From assembly GCA_013334965.1 (NCBI GenBank), contig JAAXWO010000013.1:16860-80859 (forward strand): a stretch of 64,000 bases of DNA, written 5' to 3'. Both the position numbers and the translations under genes were made by a program. Source of the DNA: Chlorobiaceae bacterium (GTDB lineage: Bacteria > Bacteroidota > Chlorobiia > Chlorobiales > Chlorobiaceae). The notes beneath the pieces are model-generated. The model was not told the origin of the DNA. It saw nothing but the letters and a program-made list of their open reading frames with translations, and did not search any database. Each line of letters starts with the position of its first letter. Position 1 is the first letter of the stretch. Of this stretch, positions 58,902-64,000 are shown piece after piece.

Positions 58902-61900
58902 ATGAGTAAGTCAGTAAATACTCAGGTTGCAAGAGTTTATACGCTGAGTGGTGAGGTATGGTTGCAGTCTGAAGATGGCGCACCTCGTTTAGTGAGGCCA
59001 GGAGATGTTGTATGTGAGGGTGACCTCATTGTTACTTCAGGCGGGAGCAGCGTTGAACTTCAAACTTCCAGCGGCAGGATAATTACCGTTGACGGTGGAA
59101 AGACAGTCGAAATTGATCTCCTCGTCGCTCAGAACACGGCCACGTTTTTTTTTGACGCGTTACCTCCAGATGCTCGCCCCAACACCAGCCCGATTGATCT
59201 TTCATCCAATCAGCTCCATAAACACCATAACGCAATTGGCGACGGCCACCACGGTTTTGTCATTCTTTCACGAATAGATGAAACGCACGGGAAGAAACCG
59301 TTCCGGTTAGTATCGTTTGATGGCGATTACAATTCGTCCGTAGAGAGCAGAACAGGCGAACGCGATCGCTTTATCAATATGAGGGCAAACTCTGATCCAA
59401 GAATTTTCATCGGCAAGTTACGCCTCGATTTTGATTATGTCATAAGGGAGTGGGCTGGAAGGGCGCATATTGATTTTTCGGTTGAGGGGCAGAATGGAGT
59501 TCAAAACCTTGCTCCGGTGCTTCAATCGGAGATCTACACGATTGAAGAAGATAGGTCACTGACGGTGCCAGCCCCAGGCCTGATGTCTAACGACCGTGAC
59601 CTCGAAGGCGGTCGCCTGACGCTGACCAGCTATGGATCGGTATCGCATGGCGCCTTGACGGTGAATGGAAACGGTAGCTTTGTGTATGTGCCGGATTCGA
59701 ACTACAACGGAACAGACACTTTCACCTACACGGTGAGCGACGGTCTCCTGACTTCGACCGCGACCGCGACAGTGAGTGTGATTCCTGTCAACGATGCTCC
59801 GGTGGTTCAATCAGAAAGCTTTATTATTTCTGAAGATTCGCCGTTGACGGTATCTGCTCCGGGAGTATTGTCGAATGACAGCGAAGTTGAAGGCAGTTCT
59901 CTTACGGTGACGGGTCATGGGACGGCATTACACGGTACGGTGATGGTAATCGGAAACGGCAGCTTTGCTTATGTGCCGGATACAAACTATAACGGAACAG
60001 ATACGTTCACCTACACGGTCAGCGACGGGTCGTTGGTGTCGACTGCGACTGTTACGGTGACGGTTACCGAGGTAAACGATGCCCCGGTGGTGCATAATGA
60101 TATCTACACGATTTCAGAAGATTCTGCGTTGACGGTAGCGACTCCCGGACTGCTTTCGAATGACGGTGATCCCGAAGGCAGCACGCTCACCGTCTCCGGC
60201 CATGGGTCGGCCCTGCACGGTACGGTTTCTGCAAATGATGACGGCAGCTTTGTTTATGTGCCGGATTCGAATTACAACGGCACGGACACCTTCACCTACA
60301 CGGTAAGCGATGGTTTGTCGAGTTCGACAGCGACGGTGACCGTTAGCGTTATGCCGGTGAACGACGCTCCGGTTGTTCAGAACGATAGTTTTACGACTCC
60401 TGAAGATAACGTATTGACGGTTGCCGCTCCTGGCGTGCTGTCGAACGACAGCGATATCGAAGGGAGCGCCATAACGGTTTCAGGGTATGGCCCGGCCTCC
60501 CACGGCACGGTGACGGTGAACGGAAACGGCCGCCTGATTTATGTGCCGGATTTGAACTACAACGGGACAGACACCTTCATCTACACGATAAGCGACGGAT
60601 CGTTGACCTCTACAGCTACGGTAAACGTGAGCGTGATGGCGGTGAACGATGCGCCAGTGGTGCAGAACGAGAGCTATACGACTGCGGAAGATACCCTGTT
60701 GACTGTCTCAGCTCCGGGCGTGTTGTCGAACGACAGCGACATCGAAGGCAGCATGCTGACGGTGACGACCTACGGCTCGACTTCTCACGGTACGGTGACG
60801 GTGAATGGAAACGGGAGTTTCGTCTACATTCCGGATGCGAATTACAACGGCACGGACACCTTCACCTACACGGTCAGCGACGGATCGTTGACCTCTACAG
60901 CTACGGTAACCGTGAACGTGATGGCGGTGAACGATGCGCCAGTGGTGCAGAACGAGAGCTATACGACTGCGGAAGATACCCTGTTGACTGTCTCAGCTCC
61001 GGGCGTGTTGTCGAACGACAGCGACATCGAAGGCAGCATGCTGACGGTGACGACCTACGGCCCGACTTCTCACGGTACGGTGACGGTGAATGGAAACGGG
61101 AGTTTCGTCTACATTCCGGATGCGAATTACAACGGCACGGACACCTTCACCTACACGGTAAGCGATGGTTCGTCGACTTCGACAGCGACGGTGATCGTTA
61201 GCGTTACGCCGGTGAACGATGCTCCAATTGTTCAGAACGATAGTTTTACGACTCCTGAAGATAACGTATTGACGGTGGCCGCTCCTGGAGTACTGTTGAA
61301 TGACAGCGATGTCGAAGGGAGCGCTCTGACGGTTACGGGTTACGGTACCGCTTCGCACGGAACCGTGACGGTCAATCCGGACGGAAGTCTTGTCTATATG
61401 CCGGATTTGAACTTTAACGGCGCGGACACCTTCACTTACACGATAAGCGACGGTTCGCTCTCTTCGATGTCGACTGCTACGGTGACTGTTTCGGTGGTGA
61501 ATGACGCTCCGGTGGTAGAGAACGAAAGTTTCACGACGGCGGAAGATAGCACGTTGACCGTGGCGGCATCCGGCGTCTTGACGAACGACAGCGACATCGA
61601 AGGGAGCAGCTTGACGGTGACGACTTACGGAACGGCGTCACACGGCACGGTCACGGTCAACGCGGATGGCGGCCTCATGTACGTACCGGATGCGAATTAC
61701 AACGGCATCGACACCTTCACCTACACGGTGAGTGACGGATCGTTGACCTCCACAGGCACGGCGACGGTGACGATCACTGCCGTAAACGATGCTCCGATTG
61801 TTCAGAACGAGAGTTACACGACAGCCGAAGACTCTTCGTTGACGGTTGCAGCTTCCGGCGTTCTGGCGAACGACAGCGATATTGAGGGGATTACTCTTAC

Positions 61901-64000
61901 GGTGACGACGTTCGGTGTGGCATCGCATGGCACGGTGACGGTCAACGCGAACGGCAGCCTGGTGTATACGCCGAATTCGAATTACAACGGCACGGACACT
62001 TTCACCTACACGGTCAGCGACGGTGAGTTGACCTCAACTGCCACGGCGACGGTGACGGTAACTCCGGTGAACGACGCGCCAGTGGTGCAGAACGAGAGTT
62101 ACACGACCGCCGAAGATACGGTGCTGACGGTTCCGGCTTCGGGTGTATTGACGAACGATAGCGACGTCGAAGGGAGTTCGCTGACGGTGACGACGTTCGG
62201 TACGGCGTCGCACGGCACGGTGACGGTGAACGCGAACGGCAGCCTGGTGTATACGCCGAATTCGAACTACAACGGCACGGACACCTTCACCTACACGGTC
62301 AGCGACGGTGAGTTGAGTTCGACGGCTACGGCGACGGTGACGGTAACTCCGGTGAACGACGCGCCAGTGGTGCAGAACGAGAGTTACACGACAACTGAAG
62401 ACACGGTGCTGACGGTTCCGGCTTCGGGGGTATTGACCAACGACACCGACATCGACGGCAGCATCCTGACGGTGACGACGTTCGGTACGGCGTCGCATGG
62501 GACGGTGACGGTCAACGCGAACGGCAGCCTGGTGTATACGCCGAATTCGAATTACAACGGCACGGACACTTTCACCTACACGGTCAGCGACGGTGAGTTG
62601 ACCTCGACAGCTACGGCGACGGTGACGATCACTGCCGTAAACGATGCCCCGTTGGTGCAGAACGAGAGCTTTACGACGGCTGAAGATACGGTGCTGACGG
62701 TTCCGGCCTCGGGTGTATTGACGAACGACAGCGACATCGAAGGCAGCATCCTGACGGTGACGACGTTCGGTACGGCGTCGCATGGGACGGTGACGGTCAA
62801 CGCGAACGGCAGCCTGGTGTATACGCCGAATTCGAATTACAACGGTACGGACACTTTCACCTACACAGTCAGCGATGGTGAGTTGACCTCAACTGCCACG
62901 GCGACGGTGACGGTAACTCCGGTGAACGACGCGCCGTTGGTGCAGAACGAGAGCTACACGACAACTGAAGACACGGTGCTGATGGTTCCGGCTTCGGGTG
63001 TATTGACGAACGATAGCGACGTCGAAGGGAGTTCGCTGACGGTGTCGACATACGGTACGGCATCGCATGGGACGGTGACGGTCAACTCGAACGGCAGCCT
63101 GGTGTACGCGCCCGGTTCGAACTACAACGGCACGGACAGCTTCACCTACACGGTGAGCGACGGCACGGATGTGTCGATGGCTACGGTGACGGTGACGGTC
63201 ACGTCGGTGAACGATGCGCCATCTGGAGCGGACAATACGGTAACGACCAGCGAAGATGTTGCGTATACGTTTGTCGTTGGCGATTTCGGGTTCAGCGATC
63301 CGAACGACATACCGCCGAATACCCTGTTGGCAGTGATCACCTCGTTACCAGACAAAGGGACGCTGACGCTGGACGGAAACGAGGTCGCCAACGGTGAGCT
63401 CATCCTTGCCAGTGACATATCCGGCAACAAACTGGTCTATACGCCGGATTCGAACGGCAACGGATCGGCTTATGCAAGCTTTACGTTCCAGGTTCAGGAC
63501 AACGGCGGGACTGCCAGCGGAGGAGCAGACCTCGATCCGACGCCCAACACGATAACGATCAACGTGACGGCGGTGAACGATGCGCCGGTGGTGCAGAACG
63601 AGAGCTACACGACAGCTGAAGATACGGTGCTGACGGTTCCGGCCTCGGGGGTATTGATGAACGACAGCGACATCGAAGGCAGCATCCTGACGGTGACGAC
63701 GTTCGGTACGGCGTCGCATGGGACGGTGACGGTCAACTCGAACGGCAGCCTGGTGTATACGCCGAATTCGAATTACAACGGTACGGACAGCTTCACCTAC
63801 ACGGTCAGCGACGGTGAGTTGAGTTCGACGGCTACGGCTACGGTGAGCGTGACGGCGGTGAACGACGCGCCGTTGGTGCAGGACGAGAGCTACACGAAGT
63901 CGGAAGACACTGCGCTGACGGTTTCGGCTCCCGGTGTGCTGTTGAACGACAGTGACGTCGAAGGGAGTTCGCTGACGGTGTCGACGTACGGTACGGCGTC
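58902..64000 (+). CDS. Giant tandem-95 repeat surface protein with LapA-like N-terminus (partial, runs off window)
   Basis: One uninterrupted frame of 1,699 codons, still open at the right edge. Residues 1-70 (VYTLSGEVWLQSEDGAPRLV, then PGDVVCEGDLIVTSGGSSVE and RIITVDGGKTVEID) resemble the retention module of LapA-type adhesins. No Sec signal peptide is seen, which fits type I secretion. A unique region follows to about residue 200. From codon 202 onward come cadherin/VCBS-like units of exactly 95 residues, beginning NDAPVVQNESYTTAEDT and containing SHGTVTVN and NYNGTDTFTYTVSDG. The Asp-rich joints suggest calcium binding. The expected C-terminal export signal lies beyond the window. Several units are nearly identical in DNA. 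Likely role: adhesion or cell-cell contact, as proposed for giant proteins in other green sulfur bacteria. Confidence 0.85.
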   Translation, partial: MSKSVNTQVARVYTLSGEVWLQSEDGAPRLVRPGDVVCEGDLIVTSGGSSVELQTSSGRIITVDGGKTVEIDLLVAQNTATFFFDALPPDARPNTSPIDLSSNQLHKHHNAIGDGHHGFVILSRIDETHGKKPFRLVSFDGDYNSSVESRTGERDRFINMRANSDPRIFIGKLRLDFDYVIREWAGRAHIDFSVEGQNGVQNLAPVLQSEIYTIEEDRSLTVPAPGLMSNDRDLEGGRLTLTSYGSVSHGALTVNGNGSFVYVPDSNYNGTDTFTYTVSDGLLTSTATATVSVIPVNDAPVVQSESFIISEDSPLTVSAPGVLSNDSEVEGSSLTVTGHGTALHGTVMVIGNGSFAYVPDTNYNGTDTFTYTVSDGSLVSTATVTVTVTEVNDAPVVHNDIYTISEDSALTVATPGLLSNDGDPEGSTLTVSGHGSALHGTVSANDDGSFVYVPDSNYNGTDTFTYTVSDGLSSSTATVTVSVMPVNDAPVVQNDSFTTPEDNVLTVAAPGVLSNDSDIEGSAITVSGYGPASHGTVTVNGNGRLIYVPDLNYNGTDTFIYTISDGSLTSTATVNVSVMAVNDAPVVQNESYTTAEDTLLTVSAPGVLSNDSDIEGSMLTVTTYGSTSHGTVTVNGNGSFVYIPDANYNGTDTFTYTVSDGSLTSTATVTVNVMAVNDAPVVQNESYTTAEDTLLTVSAPGVLSNDSDIEGSMLTVTTYGPTSHGTVTVNGNGSFVYIPDANYNGTDTFTYTVSDGSSTSTATVIVSVTPVNDAPIVQNDSFTTPEDNVLTVAAPGVLLNDSDVEGSALTVTGYGTASHGTVTVNPDGSLVYMPDLNFNGADTFTYTISDGSLSSMSTATVTVSVVNDAPVVENESFTTAEDSTLTVAASGVLTNDSDIEGSSLTVTTYGTASHGTVTVNADGGLMYVPDANYNGIDTFTYTVSDGSLTSTGTATVTITAVNDAPIVQNESYTTAEDSSLTVAASGVLANDSDIEGITLTVTTFGVASHGTVTVNANGSLVYTPNSNYNGTDTFTYTVSDGELTSTATATVTVTPVNDAPVVQNESYTTAEDTVLTVPASGVLTNDSDVEGSSLTVTTFGTASHGTVTVNANGSLVYTPNSNYNGTDTFTYTVSDGELSSTATATVTVTPVNDAPVVQNESYTTTEDTVLTVPASGVLTNDTDIDGSILTVTTFGTASHGTVTVNANGSLVYTPNSNYNGTDTFTYTVSDGELTSTATATVTITAVNDAPLVQNESFTTAEDTVLTVPASGVLTNDSDIEGSILTVTTFGTASHGTVTVNANGSLVYTPNSNYNGTDTFTYTVSDGELTSTATATVTVTPVNDAPLVQNESYTTTEDTVLMVPASGVLTNDSDVEGSSLTVSTYGTASHGTVTVNSNGSLVYAPGSNYNGTDSFTYTVSDGTDVSMATVTVTVTSVNDAPSGADNTVTTSEDVAYTFVVGDFGFSDPNDIPPNTLLAVITSLPDKGTLTLDGNEVANGELILASDISGNKLVYTPDSNGNGSAYASFTFQVQDNGGTASGGADLDPTPNTITINVTAVNDAPVVQNESYTTAEDTVLTVPASGVLMNDSDIEGSILTVTTFGTASHGTVTVNSNGSLVYTPNSNYNGTDSFTYTVSDGELSSTATATVSVTAVNDAPLVQDESYTKSEDTALTVSAPGVLLNDSDVEGSSLTVSTYGTA
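59505..63209 (+). repeat. Thirteen tandem 285-bp units (95 aa each)
   Basis: Unit starts, taken at the Asn codon of NDAP (NLAP in the first): 59505, 59790, 60075, 60360, 60645, 60930, 61215, 61500, 61785, 62070, 62355, 62640 and 62925. Every step is exactly 285 bp, with no indel in the array. Divergence varies: the units at 60645 and 60930 show a single difference in their first 230 bp, whereas the first units are far more diverged. Units from 62070 on are also close copies. Confidence 0.95.
63210..63575 (+). repeat. Variant 366-bp (122-aa) unit inside the array
   Basis: It starts NDAPSGADNTVTTSEDVAYT and continues with FGFSDPNDIPPNTLLAVI and SFTFQVQDNGGTASGGADLD. It is homologous in plan but not a close copy of the 95-aa units: a longer cadherin-like domain of a second subtype. 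It keeps the frame. Confidence 0.9.
63576..64000 (+). repeat. Continuation of 285-bp units to the window edge
   Basis: One complete standard unit (63576-63860) and 140 bp of the next. The array therefore resumes with the same period after the variant unit, and its end is not in view. Confidence 0.95.

Noticed and set aside
58902..59504. Sec signal peptide on the giant protein
   Set aside because: The N-terminus has no hydrophobic core; the pattern fits a retention module exported by a type I system instead.
62034..62783. Long minus-strand frames opposite the tandem-95 array (also 59556-59810, 60993-61358, 61638-61928, 63345-63719)
   Set aside because: They are Arg/His-rich readings of the complement of the repeat units, recur with the repeat period, and lack ribosome sites. 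The plus strand is continuously open over the whole region.

Overview
The window is a chromosomal segment of a green sulfur bacterium (Chlorobiaceae; Chlorobium or Chlorobaculum type). The decisive gene is a full-length Fenna-Matthews-Olson bacteriochlorophyll a protein (fmoA, 26663-27763, minus strand). The thioredoxin-reductase-like ferredoxin-NADP reductase, menA, the nif regulator next to nifV, and the Chlorobium-type malate dehydrogenase fit the same group. Species cannot be fixed from sequence alone. Most of the window is dense, GC-rich core genome. No tRNA, rRNA, CRISPR array, insertion sequence or phage gene was recognised.

Layout. 1-3.1 kb (minus): nifA (cut by the left edge), nifV and hpt. 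3.2-7.8 kb (plus): a CHAP-type cell-wall hydrolase, then ackA and a phosphoketolase that together would turn sugar phosphates into acetate plus ATP. 7.9-11.1 kb: a DUF4136 lipoprotein, a small unknown, tatA (48 aa), corA and a CIA30-family protein. 11.1-17.6 kb: hisF (minus), divergent from a tight plus-strand run made of a small four-cysteine protein, FNR, menA, aguB, an M48 peptidase and aguA. It ends at a 19-bp hairpin terminator shared with convergent mdh. 17.6-19.9 kb (minus): mdh, rpmA, rplU and a four-helix membrane protein. 20-26.5 kb: mutS, a B12-binding radical SAM enzyme, an MdlA-like half ABC exporter (minus) and a MerR-like regulator. 26.6-38.4 kb: fmoA, lnt, an AAA+ sigma-54 activator with a SPOR protein, ispE, a nitrilase-fold amidase, a purine permease, a 2-Cys peroxiredoxin, proS and a DUF4412-like secreted protein. 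38.7-43.5 kb: a small unknown, prmC, then hrcA-grpE-dnaJ. 43.6-52.3 kb: two tandem flavodoxin-like proteins, gapA, mpl, a DegT-type aminotransferase, an MFS carrier, a LolD-like ATPase and proA.

52.6-64 kb is the accessory-looking end. It holds a fused monoheme cytochrome-porin resembling Cyc2, a 1.4-kb AT-rich non-coding stretch with a lone intrinsic terminator, a secreted caspase-like (clan CD) protein, glycerol dehydrogenase, and the 5' 5.1 kb of a giant surface protein. That protein has a LapA-like N-terminal module followed by units of exactly 95 residues (285 bp), and it is still open at the right edge.

The best candidates for something undescribed are the pairing of the secreted caspase-like protein with the giant tandem-95 protein; the inverted nonamer and heptamer repeat elements filling two convergent gene junctions; the cytochrome-porin; and the four-cysteine protein ahead of FNR.
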